Positions 27,509-35,604 of a DNA stretch of 64,000 nucleotides are shown here, in pieces. The translations under genes were made by a program, and so were the position numbers. Position 1 is the stretch's first letter; each line of letters starts with the position of its first letter. This DNA is from DATATB01 sp036268995 (GTDB taxonomy: Bacteria; Planctomycetota; Planctomycetia; Pirellulales; PNKZ01). The stretch spans positions 33,191 through 97,190 of the forward strand of contig DATATB010000040.1 of the NCBI GenBank assembly GCA_036268995.1, in the 5' to 3' direction. The notes beneath the pieces are model-generated. The model was given only the letters and a program-made list of their open reading frames with translations. It was not told the DNA's origin and ran no database searches.

Positions 27509-28045
27509 CTAGCCGGCCGAGCCGGTCGAAACGATCACCTGGGACGGCCGCAGGACCCGGTCGTGTAACTGGTAGCCTTGCTGTGCGACCAGCAGCACTG
27601 TGCCGGCCGGCCACTCGGCACTGGGCTGCTGTGCAATGGCCTGGTGCCGGTGCGGATCGAACGGCTCGTGCAAGGCAGGAATGACGGTGCAATGATAACG
27701 CGCCAGAATCTGCTCGAGCTGCTGGGCCACCATCTTGAAGCCGGCCGTCACGGCCGCGGCCTCGGGCGATTTCTCGGCCGCCTCGATCGCCCGGCCGACG
27801 TTATCCACCACGGGCAGCAGATCGTGCAGCAGGTTCTGATTGGCAAAGCGGCGCTCGTCGTCCAGTTCGCGCCGCGCGCGCTTACGATAGTTTTCCAATT
27901 CGGCGAGGGCCCGCAGCGCGCGGTCCTGGGCCTCGTCCGCCTCGCGGCGCAGACGGTCGGTTTCGCTGCTCTCGACCGGCCGAGGGACATCGGACCCGTG
28001 CGGCGCTTCGGCCGTTTTGCCCGGAGCTTGGGATTTATCTGTCAT
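27509..28045 (-). CDS. grpE: Nucleotide exchange factor GrpE
   Basis: This 178-residue protein releases ADP from DnaK. A disordered N-terminus is followed by the long dimerising helix (ALRALAELENYRKRARRELDDE), then FANQNLLHDLLPVVDNVGRAIEAAE and a beta-wing (EPFDPHRHQAIAQQPS, GTVLLVAQQGYQLHDRVLRPSQVIVS). ATG 28045 is preferred to an upstream in-frame TTG. It follows dnaJ by 72 bp. No dnaK lies in the window, so the partner must be elsewhere. Confidence 0.93.
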   Translation of the reverse strand: MTDKSQAPGKTAEAPHGSDVPRPVESSETDRLRREADEAQDRALRALAELENYRKRARRELDDERRFANQNLLHDLLPVVDNVGRAIEAAEKSPEAAAVTAGFKMVAQQLEQILARYHCTVIPALHEPFDPHRHQAIAQQPSAEWPAGTVLLVAQQGYQLHDRVLRPSQVIVSTGSAG

Positions 28046-28117
28046 CGGATTGGTTCTCGCGTTCAAGAGTCGCTGGGCGCAGACGAAGCCGGGCTCGGCC
28101 TGGCTCGCGCCGGCCGG

Positions 28118-29296
28118 CTATTTTTCTTCTACGCCGGCACTGTCCTCGGGTACGAAGTATTCTTTGAGCTTTTCGAAAAATGTCTTGCGCTGCGGGCTGA
28201 CATTGGCATGTTCTTCGGCAGCCAACTCGCGCAGCAGTTGCTGTTGGCGCTCGGTCAGCTTTTTGGGAATTTCCAACTCGACCTGCACGAGCAGGTCGCC
28301 GGTGCCGCGACCGCGCGGGTCGGGCATGCCGCGGCCGCGCAGCTTGAAGACGTCGCCGGGCTGCGTGCCGGCCGCAATTCGCAGCTCCTCGCGGCCGGCC
28401 AACGTGGGCACTTCGACCACGGCGCCCAGCGCGGCTTGCGAATAGGTGATCGGCAGGCGGCAGATCAGGTTCTGACCGTCGCGGACAAACAGCGGATGTT
28501 CGCGGACGGTGATGAAGCAATAGCAGTCGCCCGGCGGGCCACCGTTGGGGCTCGGATCGCCCTCGCCGGCCATCCGCAGCCGGGTCTGGTTGTCGACTCC
28601 GGCCGGGATGCTCACTTCGCGGCTCACGGATTGCAACACGACGCCTTCGCCGTGGCACGCGTCGCAGGGGTCTTTGATCGTCGTGCCCGCGCCGCGGCAG
28701 GCCGGACACGTGGTCTGCACACGGAAGATGCCGGTCGACTGGATCACCTGGCCCTGGCCGCCGCAGTAGCGGCACTTTTCCGGCTTGCTGCCCGGCTTGG
28801 CGCCCGAGCCCTGGCAATCGGTGCAGCGCTGATGCCGCTTGTATTGCACCTGCTTCGTGCAGCCGCGGGCCGTTTCGAGCAGGTCGAGCGACAAATCGCA
28901 GCGCACGTCGTTGCCGCGCTGTACGCGCCGGCCACCGCCACCCCGGCGGCCGCCACCGAACAGGTCGCCGAACACGCTATCGCCGAAAATGTCGCCGAAC
29001 GCCTGGAAGATGTCGTTGACGTCGCTGAAGTGCGGCGCCCCGCCGCCTGGCCCATCGACGCCCGCATGGCCGTAGCGATCGTAACGCGCCCGCTTGTCGC
29101 CGTCGCTGAGCACCTCGTAGGCTTCGGCGCACTCCTTGAATCGCTTGACGGCGTCGTCGTCGCCCGGGTTTTTGTCCGGGTGATATTGAATGGCCATTTT
29201 GCGATACGCAGCGGCAATTTCACCGTCGCTTGCTGTCCGCGTGACGCTCAGCACTTCGTAATAGTCGCGCTTGGCTGCCATAGCTTCCGTGGCCAT
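28118..29296 (-). CDS. dnaJ: Chaperone DnaJ
   Basis: This 392-residue Hsp40 contains a J domain (residues 8-75, HPD in AIQYHPDKNPGDDD), a Gly/Phe-rich linker (FGDLFGGGRRGGGG), four zinc-finger repeats (CTDCQGSG, CRYCGGQG, CPACRGAG, CDACHGEG) and two substrate-binding C-terminal domains. It delivers unfolded proteins to DnaK and stimulates its ATPase. ATG 29281 (start MAAKRDYYEV, with GGAAG upstream) is a credible alternative start five codons in. The groEL1 terminator lies upstream, so it needs its own promoter, which I could not identify. Confidence 0.95.
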   Translation of the reverse strand: MATEAMAAKRDYYEVLSVTRTASDGEIAAAYRKMAIQYHPDKNPGDDDAVKRFKECAEAYEVLSDGDKRARYDRYGHAGVDGPGGGAPHFSDVNDIFQAFGDIFGDSVFGDLFGGGRRGGGGRRVQRGNDVRCDLSLDLLETARGCTKQVQYKRHQRCTDCQGSGAKPGSKPEKCRYCGGQGQVIQSTGIFRVQTTCPACRGAGTTIKDPCDACHGEGVVLQSVSREVSIPAGVDNQTRLRMAGEGDPSPNGGPPGDCYCFITVREHPLFVRDGQNLICRLPITYSQAALGAVVEVPTLAGREELRIAAGTQPGDVFKLRGRGMPDPRGRGTGDLLVQVELEIPKKLTERQQQLLRELAAEEHANVSPQRKTFFEKLKEYFVPEDSAGVEEK

Positions 29297-29366
29297 GTTC
29301 GTAACGCAAAGACTTACCCACTTACCATCATTCTAGCTCGTGCTGCAAGGGTCGCGGCCGACCTCG

Positions 29367-29409
29367 AAAAAACGGGCCACATGCCGGCTCGCGGCCGGCA
29401 CGTGGCCCG
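29367..29409 (-). terminator. Rho-independent terminator of groEL1
   Basis: On the minus strand a stem of 8 bp (CGGGCCAC/GTGGCCCG) plus an inner 7 bp (TGCCGGC/GCCGGCA) around a 5-nt loop is followed by TTTTTT (29372-29367). It lies about 50 bp after the groEL1 stop and separates the chaperonin genes from dnaJ. Confidence 0.85.
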
Positions 29410-29458
29410 TGGGATGCACGTTCTTGCAGTCGCGCTTTGTCTCGCCCGCGAGCTGCCG

Positions 29459-31081
29459 TTAGCGGACGCTCCCCTCGACGCGGGTCTTTTCCTTGTCGTC
29501 CTTGTCGAGGTTCGTGACCAGGGCCTCGGTGGTGAGCATCAGGGCCGAAATGCTGGCCGCGTTGCTCAGCGCGCTGCGGACCACCTTCAGCGGATCGATG
29601 ATGCCGGCCTTGAGCATGTCGACGTATTCGCCGGCATTGGCGTCGTAGCCGACGTTGGTCGCCTTGCGGCTGACCTCGTCGACGACGACCGAGCCACGCA
29701 GCCCGCCGCAATTGTCGACGATCTGCTTCATCGGGGCGCTCAAGGCGTGCAGGATGATGTCCACGCCGATCTTTTCGTCGCCCTTGGCCGAATTGCGGGC
29801 CTTCTCCACGGCTTCGCGGCAGCGCAACAGCGCCACGCCGCCGCCGGGCAGAATGCCTTCTTCGACCGCGGCACGCGTGGCGTGCAGGGCATCTTCCACG
29901 CGGGCCTTCTTCTGCTTCATGTCGGCTTCGCTGCTAGCGCCGACCGAGATGATCGCCACGCCGCCGGTGAGCTTGGCCAGGCGCTCCTGGAACTTCTCGC
30001 GGTCGTACTCGCTCTCGGTGGCCTCGATCTGGTTGCGGATCTGCTGGATCCGGTTCTGGATGTCGGCCTGCTTGCCGGCGCCTTGCACGATGGTCGTGTC
30101 GTTCTTGTCCACCGTGATCTGCTTGGCACGGCCCAGGTGCTCGAGTCCCAGGTTTTCGAGCTTCAGCCCCAGGTCTTCGCTGATCATCGTGCCGCTGGTG
30201 AGCACGGCGATATCGCCGAGCATCGCCTTGCGGCGATCACCGAAGCCCGGTGCTTTGACGGCGCAGATATTGAGCACGCCGCGCAGCTTGTTGACCACCA
30301 GCGTGGTCAGCGCTTCGCCCTCGACGTCCTCGGCGATGATCAGCAGCGGCTTGCCGGTCTGCATGACCTTCTCGAGAATCGGGATCAGCTCGCGCAGGTT
30401 GGCGATCTTCTTTTCGTGGATCAGGATGTAGGCGTCATCCAGGACGCAGTCCATCTCGGCCGGGCGGTTGATGAAGTAGGGCGACAGGTAACCCTTGTCG
30501 AACTGCATGCCCTCGACCAAATCCTTGGTCGTTTCCATGCTCTTGCCCTCTTCCACCGTGATCACGCCGTCCTTGCCGACCTTTTCCATCACGTCGGCCA
30601 GCAGCTCGCCGATTTCCTTGTCGTTGTTGGCGCTGATGGCGGCCACCTGCGCGATTTCCGACTTGTTGGAAACGGGCTTGGCGATCGACTTCAGGTGTTC
30701 GATGGCCGCATCGACCGCCTTGTCAATTCCGCGGCGCACGGCCATCGGATTGCTGCCGGCGGCCACGTTGCGCGTGCCCTCGCGGAAGATGGCCCGGGCC
30801 AGCACGGTGGCCGTGGTCGTGCCGTCGCCGGCAATGTCCGAGGTCTTGCTGGCCACCTCGTTGACGAGCTTGGCCCCCATGTTCTCGAAGCGGTCTTCCA
30901 GCTCGACTTCCTTGCTCACGGTGACGCCGTCTTTGGTCACCGTGGGGCCGCCGAAGGATTTGTTGATGATCACATTACGGCCGGTCGGGCCCATCGTCAC
31001 GGCGACCGCGTCGGCCAGCTTGTCCACGCCCTTGAGCATCTTGGCCCGGGCCTGGTCTTCGAACAAAAGTTGTTTCGCCAC
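29459..31081 (-). CDS. groEL: Chaperonin GroEL, copy 1 (no GGM tail)
   Basis: This 540-residue Hsp60 folds proteins in an ATP-driven double ring with GroES. The ATP site GDGTTTATVLA and the apical/equatorial motifs are intact (RVEDALHATRAAVEEGILPGGG with the catalytic Asp). The C-terminus ends KDDKEKTRVEGSVR and lacks the Gly-Gly-Met tail that lines the folding cavity. The start is GTG 31081 (reading MAKQLLFEDQARAKML), with AAGGAAA upstream; a further in-frame ATG lies in poor context. It follows groES by 90 bp. Confidence 0.95.
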   Translation of the reverse strand: MAKQLLFEDQARAKMLKGVDKLADAVAVTMGPTGRNVIINKSFGGPTVTKDGVTVSKEVELEDRFENMGAKLVNEVASKTSDIAGDGTTTATVLARAIFREGTRNVAAGSNPMAVRRGIDKAVDAAIEHLKSIAKPVSNKSEIAQVAAISANNDKEIGELLADVMEKVGKDGVITVEEGKSMETTKDLVEGMQFDKGYLSPYFINRPAEMDCVLDDAYILIHEKKIANLRELIPILEKVMQTGKPLLIIAEDVEGEALTTLVVNKLRGVLNICAVKAPGFGDRRKAMLGDIAVLTSGTMISEDLGLKLENLGLEHLGRAKQITVDKNDTTIVQGAGKQADIQNRIQQIRNQIEATESEYDREKFQERLAKLTGGVAIISVGASSEADMKQKKARVEDALHATRAAVEEGILPGGGVALLRCREAVEKARNSAKGDEKIGVDIILHALSAPMKQIVDNCGGLRGSVVVDEVSRKATNVGYDANAGEYVDMLKAGIIDPLKVVRSALSNAASISALMLTTEALVTNLDKDDKEKTRVEGSVR

Positions 31082-31136
31082 GATAATCGTTTCCTTGGAT
31101 TGGAATGGTATGGGTGATGAACGGAGTGCCATCAAG

Positions 31137-31155
31137 CCGCGACCGGTGATCGCGG
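31137..31155. repeat. Family B palindrome, degenerate copy
   Basis: AAGCCGCGACC followed by GGTGATCGCGG. It matches the CCGCGACC-N3-GGTCGCGG element (see 39536) with changes in the right arm. It lies between groES and groEL1. Confidence 0.45.
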
Positions 31156-31171
31156 GGCGCGCCGAGCACGA

Positions 31172-31474
31172 TTATCCGAGAACCTTGGCCAGAATGTCCG
31201 ACTCGCGCAGAATCTTCACGTCGCGGCCGCCCACTTCCACCTCGGTGCCCGAGTACTTGCCGTAAATCACTTCGTCGCCGACGGCGACCGACAGCGTTCC
31301 GCGCTCGCCGCTATCCAGCAGCTTGCCGGGACCGATCGAGATCACGGTGCCGCGCTGCGGCTTTTCCTTGGCCGTGTCGGGCAGCACGATGCCGCCGGCG
31401 GTCGTTTCCTCGGCTTCGTTGGGTTCCACCACCACGCGATCATCCAGCGGACGGAGCTTCAAATCTTTGGCCAT
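31172..31474 (-). CDS. groES: Co-chaperonin GroES
   Basis: This 100-residue protein caps the GroEL ring. The N-terminal strand LRPLDDRVVVEPNEAEETTAGGIVLPDTAKEKPQ (here cited as RPLDDRVVV and TAGGIVLPDTAKEK) includes the mobile loop that docks to GroEL. GDEVIYGKYSGTEVEVGG and the C-terminal ESDILAKVLG complete the fold. AAGGAA precedes the ATG. It lies between two groEL genes, 82 bp after groEL2 and 90 bp before groEL1. Confidence 0.96.
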   Translation of the reverse strand: MAKDLKLRPLDDRVVVEPNEAEETTAGGIVLPDTAKEKPQRGTVISIGPGKLLDSGERGTLSVAVGDEVIYGKYSGTEVEVGGRDVKILRESDILAKVLG

Positions 31475-31509
31475 GAGTTCAATTTCCTTTTGAAAAGCGT
31501 GTCATAAAG

Positions 31510-31528
31510 CCGCGACCGTGGGCCGCGG
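31510..31528. repeat. Family B palindrome
   Basis: CCGCGACC-GTG-GGCCGCGG in the gap between groEL2 and groES, one arm mismatch. The flank reads ATAAAGCCGCGACC, like the copies at 31137 and 39536 in one or other orientation. Confidence 0.55.
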
Positions 31529-31556
31529 AATGTTTACGTGTTGCCGGGCGAGCGGC

Positions 31557-33263
31557 TTACATCATGCCGCCCATACCACCCATTCCCATGCCGCCCATGC
31601 CACCCATGCCGCCGCCCATTCCGCCCATGCCACCGCCCATGCCGTGGTCGTGGCCGGCGTGGTCGCCGCCCTCTTCCTCTTCCTTGGGAATTTCGGTGAT
31701 CAGCGACTCGGTCGTCAGCAGCAGGCTGGCCACGCTGGCGGCGTTTTGTAGTGCCGTCCGCACGACCTTGGCCGGATCGATGATGCCGGCCGCGAGCATG
31801 TCGGTGTACTGATCGCGATCAGCGTCGTAGCCTTCGTTCTTGTTCTTCAACTGCCGCACGCGATTCACCACCACCGCGCCGTCCACGCCGGCGTTCTCGG
31901 CAATGCAACGCAGCGGATAGTCGAGCACGTTGCGAATGATCCGGGCGCCCAGCTCTTCGTCACCGCTGACGTCGAGCTTGTCCAGGGCCTTCTCGCTGCG
32001 GATCAACGCAACGCCGCCGCCGGGCACAATGCCCTCTTCCAGCGCGGCTTGGGTGGCGTTCTTGGCATCCTCGAGCAGGTACTTGCGCTCCTTCATCTCG
32101 GTTTCGGTCGCGGCACCGCAATTGATCTGGGCCACGCCGCCGGCCAGCTTGGCCAGCCGCTCTTGCAGCTTCTCGCGATCGTACTCGCTGTCGGTCACCG
32201 TGATTTCGCGGCGAATCTGTTCGGCCCGGCCATCGATTTCGGCCTTCTTGCCGCCACCGCCCACGATCGTGGTGTTCTCGGCGTCGATGATCACCTTCTT
32301 GGCCCGGCCCAGGTCGGTCAGCTTGACGGCTTCCAACTGAATGCCGAGGTCCTTGAAGATGGCCGTGCCGGCCGTCAGCGCGGCCAGGTCGCCGAGCATG
32401 GCCTTGCGGCGGTCGCCATAGCCGGGAGCCTTGACGGCGCACACGTTGAGGATGCCGCGCATCTTGTTCACCACCAGGGTGGCCAGCGCTTCGCCCTCGA
32501 CGTCTTCGGCGATGATCAGCAGCGGCTTGTTGGCCTTGCTGATGGCTTCCAGCAGCGGCACCAGGTTCTTGGCGCTGGAGATTTTTTCTTCATAGATCAG
32601 AATCTGGACGTTTTCCAACTCGACGGTCTGTGCGTCCTGGTTGGTGACGAAATGCGGCGAGAGATAGCCGCGATCGAACTGCATGCCTTCGACCACTTCC
32701 ACCGTGGTCTCGGACTGCTTGCCTTCTTCGACCGTGATCACGCCGTCCTTGCCGACCTTCAAAAAGGCATCGGCCAGCACTTCGCCAATGCTCGCATCGT
32801 TGTTGCCGGCGATCGTGGCGATCTGCTTGATCTCGGTGCGGTTCTTTTCGTTGATGGGCGTGGCCAGCTTGCCCACCGCCTCGACCACGGCGGCCGTGGC
32901 CTTGTTGATGCCGCGACTGAGCGCCATCGGATCGGCGCCGGCCGCAATCATCTTCAAGCCTTCGCGGAAGATGGCTTCGGCCAGCACGGTGGCCGTGGTC
33001 GTGCCGTCGCCGGCCACGTCGTTGGTCTTGCTGGCGGCCTCTTTGACCAGTTGCGCGCCCAGGTTCTCGTACGGGTCGTCCAGCTCCACGTCTTCGGCGA
33101 CGGTCACGCCGTCCTTAGTGACCTTGGGAGCGCCCCAGCCCTTGTCGAGCACCGCATTGCGGCCGCGGGGGCCCAGCGTGCTGCGAACGGCCCGGGCTAG
33201 TTTCGACACACCGGCCAACAGCGGCTGGCGGGCTTCGTCGTCAAAGACCATCTGTTTTGCCAC
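31557..33263 (-). CDS. groEL: Chaperonin GroEL, copy 2 (His/GGM-rich tail)
   Basis: This 568-residue second Hsp60 differs clearly from copy 1, so the duplication is old. The ATP motif GDGTTTATVLA and YLLEDAKNATQAALEEGIVPGGG are intact. The C-terminus has an acidic stretch, then HAGHDHGMGGGMGG and further GGM repeats, so it combines the classical GGM tail with a His-rich segment that could bind metal. GTG 33263 is the start, with AGGAGG 8 nt upstream. It is first in the groEL2-groES-groEL1 order. Confidence 0.95.
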   Translation of the reverse strand: MAKQMVFDDEARQPLLAGVSKLARAVRSTLGPRGRNAVLDKGWGAPKVTKDGVTVAEDVELDDPYENLGAQLVKEAASKTNDVAGDGTTTATVLAEAIFREGLKMIAAGADPMALSRGINKATAAVVEAVGKLATPINEKNRTEIKQIATIAGNNDASIGEVLADAFLKVGKDGVITVEEGKQSETTVEVVEGMQFDRGYLSPHFVTNQDAQTVELENVQILIYEEKISSAKNLVPLLEAISKANKPLLIIAEDVEGEALATLVVNKMRGILNVCAVKAPGYGDRRKAMLGDLAALTAGTAIFKDLGIQLEAVKLTDLGRAKKVIIDAENTTIVGGGGKKAEIDGRAEQIRREITVTDSEYDREKLQERLAKLAGGVAQINCGAATETEMKERKYLLEDAKNATQAALEEGIVPGGGVALIRSEKALDKLDVSGDEELGARIIRNVLDYPLRCIAENAGVDGAVVVNRVRQLKNKNEGYDADRDQYTDMLAAGIIDPAKVVRTALQNAASVASLLLTTESLITEIPKEEEEGGDHAGHDHGMGGGMGGMGGGMGGMGGMGMGGMGGMM

Positions 33264-33316
33264 AGTGATTTCCTCCTGTTGCTTCGTTAGTTCTTCCGAC
33301 TAGGACGCCGACGCGA

Positions 33317-33337
33317 GTCACTGAAAACAGTCGTGAC
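33317..33337 (-). promoter_or_regulatory. Inverted repeat close to groEL2 start, possible operator
   Basis: GTCACTG-AAAA-CAGTcGTGAC, one bulged base, about 55 bp before the groEL2 GTG. The position suits a repressor site. It is not CIRCE. Confidence 0.35.
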
Positions 33338-33485
33338 CCACGGCCGGCAGGCGATTGGCGAGTTTTGTGCGGTTACCCGTATTTTGGCAGACGGCAGCTT
33401 ACAACCCCGGCCAACGCCTGGAGTGGCAGCCCGGAATCTGCGCGGCCGTGTTAAAGCAAGCGACGTGCCAAGAAGTTGGCGATCC

Positions 33486-33518
33486 GCCATAAGGCACTCG
33501 GGGAGTGTAGCTTATGGC
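33486..33518. repeat. Strong inverted repeat between groEL2 and the two-gene unit
   Basis: GCCATAAG at 33486-33493 pairs with CTTATGGC at 33511-33518, and CACTC pairs with GAGTG around a 3-nt loop; only a 1/3-nt bulge interrupts. No T-run follows on either strand. It could be a transcript end for the minus-strand unit at 33646 or a protein site. Confidence 0.55.
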
Positions 33519-33645
33519 ATATCGTCTGTCCTCGGGCGTGCGATACGGGCCCCATCGACGCGAGGCGGTGTGCCAAAATGGCAGGAGTGGGGCCCCTCAC
33601 CGGGTCGCTGGGACTCGGGTCCCGCGGAGGGCGAAGCGTGGCTAT

Positions 33646-34404
33646 TCACGCGGGGGCTTTTTTCAGTCCTGCGATCTGAATCAACTCTTGCACCCCGACC
33701 CGCACGCCGGGCTGAATCTTTCCGAGGTCGGTATGCACTGCGAGGTATCGCCGCGCGTGCGCCGACCAATTCCCAATGTCCCGGGCTTCCTTCAACGCAG
33801 CCTTCGTATCGCGCCCAAGATTTAATCCCGCATGCCCCTTTTCACCGCATGCGCGTTCGACCAACTCCTTTAGCAGAAAGTAGTTGCCCACTCCGCCGCC
33901 GTCCTTGATTTCGGCTTCGCGCTTGCCGTGTTCATATGCCTCAATGATGAGTGTCTCGAGGAGCCGCCGGAGCATCACCGCGGCCGCATCATAGAATGCT
34001 GACCTGACACAGCCGTTGAGTTGCTTGCACACAGCTTCGATATACCCGCGGGTGCCCGCCCAGATTGCGTCGGGGATGTAGCCCGATGAGTGGTCCATCT
34101 CGGGCTGGATGCCGTCGATTCCGCAAGGCAGCCAATCGTGAACCAGCCGCCGTGAGCCGGGCTTGAGTGAGAAGCCGGCCTTCGACTCGTTTGCTAGTCT
34201 CGTCTTTCGAATTCCCGCCCCCAAAAGCGTCGAGTTGGGCCTGCCGACGTGATGATCATCGAGCACCTTGGCTAGGCACCCGGCCGTCAATTCGACGCCG
34301 GGCTGCGCGCGGTCGTGATACCACAGTACCATCAGCGCCTTTTCCGCGTTAGTCTTCTGGAGGCCCTTGACGTTCCGACAGAAGTCCTCAAGGGAAGTGT
34401 GCAA
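33646..34404 (-). CDS. Unrecognised protein: N-terminal wHTH-like, C-terminal DUF4145/HEPN-like
   Basis: This 252-residue protein has two parts. The N-terminal 95 residues (TNAEKALMVLWYHDRAQPG, later GFSLKPGSRRLV) have the helix pattern of a winged helix. The C-terminal 130 residues (SAFYDAAAVMLRRLLETLII, then LKEARDIGNWSAHARR) resemble DUF4145/HEPN-type helical domains, with the conserved R...GN..AH motif. It starts 2 bp after the upstream gene's stop at a TTG preceded by GACGAGG, so the two are translated together. HEPN domains are often RNases in defence, but the R-to-H spacing here is longer than the standard RX4-6H motif, so activity is uncertain. Confidence 0.7.
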   Translation of the reverse strand: MHTSLEDFCRNVKGLQKTNAEKALMVLWYHDRAQPGVELTAGCLAKVLDDHHVGRPNSTLLGAGIRKTRLANESKAGFSLKPGSRRLVHDWLPCGIDGIQPEMDHSSGYIPDAIWAGTRGYIEAVCKQLNGCVRSAFYDAAAVMLRRLLETLIIEAYEHGKREAEIKDGGGVGNYFLLKELVERACGEKGHAGLNLGRDTKAALKEARDIGNWSAHARRYLAVHTDLGKIQPGVRVGVQELIQIAGLKKAPA

Positions 34405-34406
34405 GG

Positions 34407-35105
34407 CTACCTCGTCCCCTTCTCGCCGTTGGCTGACGCCTTGGGCAGCTCGTGTTCAACGAAGTTGTCGCCCACTGTGCTCACTCGGATGCGTTCAATG
34501 TCGGTGAAAGTTAGCCACGCTTTGAATTTTTTCATGTTCCGAACCGTCCCTTTCAAGTCGGCGGGCACTGGCTTAACGACGTGCTTAAATGCCGTGAAAA
34601 TATGGCCCGGCCCAAACTCATCAATGCCCATCACGTGCTGGAGGTAGTGCGAAAGAACAAGAACTTGCTCCATGTCGCTGCTGGGCGATTTTTCGCTGAA
34701 GAAGACTTTAAGTGGCGTCTTCCCGTTTGGCAAAAAGTCAAGGTGCGGCACCATCGCGACGCCCGCGTTTCGGTCAATTTTTTGCCCCTGCCCGCGCTTT
34801 CGTTTTGCGGCCGGCTGCGGGCCATACGTCGGGGCGGGATCCTCCGATGGGGTTGCGTCTGTTTGTTCGACCACCTCCGCCTCGACAAATGACGGACGCG
34901 CGTTGGCGTCGCCGTCAATTCCGACGGAGCTTTCCTGGAGAACCCGTGGCGGGAGGAGCACGGTTTGGGCCGGGCGGCCGATTGCGGCTGTCAGAGTGCG
35001 CATCAAGTCCTGCACACTCTGGCTGCTCCCATCCACCTCGGCGTAAAAGACTCGGATCTTACTTCGGTCCGAGCTCTGTTCGTGCTCATGCGTGCGTCGT
35101 CCCAT
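34407..35105 (-). CDS. Unrecognised protein: N-terminal beta domain, basic linker, C-terminal wHTH
   Basis: This 232-residue protein begins with a short strand-helix unit (KIRVFYAEVDGSSQSVQDLM) that looks like a ligand- or protein-binding module. An acidic Pro-rich stretch and a basic linker (AAKRKRGQGQK) follow. The C-terminal region (SDMEQVLVLSHYLQHVMG, then FTAFKHVVKPVPADLKGTVR) has winged-helix character. The start is ATG 35105 because GGAGG lies 5 nt upstream; an ATG four codons earlier lacks this. It forms a two-gene unit with the gene at 33646. A perfect CRP-type palindrome lies about 180 bp upstream. Function unknown. Confidence 0.7.
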   Translation of the reverse strand: MGRRTHEHEQSSDRSKIRVFYAEVDGSSQSVQDLMRTLTAAIGRPAQTVLLPPRVLQESSVGIDGDANARPSFVEAEVVEQTDATPSEDPAPTYGPQPAAKRKRGQGQKIDRNAGVAMVPHLDFLPNGKTPLKVFFSEKSPSSDMEQVLVLSHYLQHVMGIDEFGPGHIFTAFKHVVKPVPADLKGTVRNMKKFKAWLTFTDIERIRVSTVGDNFVEHELPKASANGEKGTR

Positions 35106-35604
35106 CGCAACCTCCATTGGACCTGTGTTCTACAAACGACTGCCAAAGTTACTCCCGCGCGCCTTGGCAATGGGCGGCGGTGGAAAGCAGACGCCGTGCC
35201 GAACGATGTGCGCAAGACGCCTCGACGACATCGAAGGTTCACGCGGGTGCGAATTTACGAAATAATCCGCCGAGTGGTGCCGAGTTTGTGAAATAGTTCA
35301 CAAGTGTCCAGTATGCCATTATGGCCGGAGGAAACTCGCTTCGGCTGCGCGAAATGGCAGCCGTGGGCAGGGCATTCGCAAGCGGCCGCCTGCGAAGAGA
35401 CACCCGCGTACCAAGCCGGGCTCGTGGGGAATACACGGAAAACTCTACGCAATTTACGCATTCGTCCGTGCGCGGCCCCAAATCTGAGACCGGCGGCCCG
35501 GTTGGCTCCGCCTGGCCGGACCCTACGACCGATAAAGTTTGCAGACAGCCGCTTGCCGCCGTAATTGGCACAACCGGCAGATCCTTCGGCTGAACTGCTT
35601 GCGA
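35106..35604. other. Gene-free stretch between divergent units
   Basis: 499 bp between the minus-strand two-gene unit and the plus-strand lipoprotein gene. It contains the CRP-like site at 35286-35301 and, near 35527, ACCGATAAAG, a motif repeated in front of the second lipoprotein gene (36635). No coding signal was found. Confidence 0.6.
35286..35301. promoter_or_regulatory. CRP/FNR-type binding site, perfect palindrome
   Basis: TGTGA-N6-TCACA, within the longer palindrome TTGTGAA-ATAG-TTCACAA (35285-35302). It equals the half-site consensus of the CRP family. It lies between two divergent units, 180 bp from one and about 300 bp from the other, which is far for a classical activator site. 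Confidence 0.5.

Larger units (their letters stand above)
33264..33645. other. Gene-free stretch upstream of groEL2
   Basis: 382 bp between groEL2 and the unrecognised gene at 33646, both on the minus strand. It should contain the groEL2 promoter, but I find no convincing hexamer pair. Two inverted repeats (33317-33337 and 33486-33518) are listed separately. A GGGAC-TCGG-GTCCC palindrome lies near 33611-33624. Confidence 0.6.

Noticed and set aside
27578..31117. Very long plus-strand open frame opposite grpE, dnaJ and groEL1
   Set aside because: It is an antisense by-product of high GC codon bias; the minus strand encodes three unmistakable chaperones.
33260..33530. CIRCE/HrcA operator upstream of groEL2
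   Set aside because: No TTAGCACTC-N9-GAGTGCTAA. The closest sequence has a 3-nt spacer and different arms.
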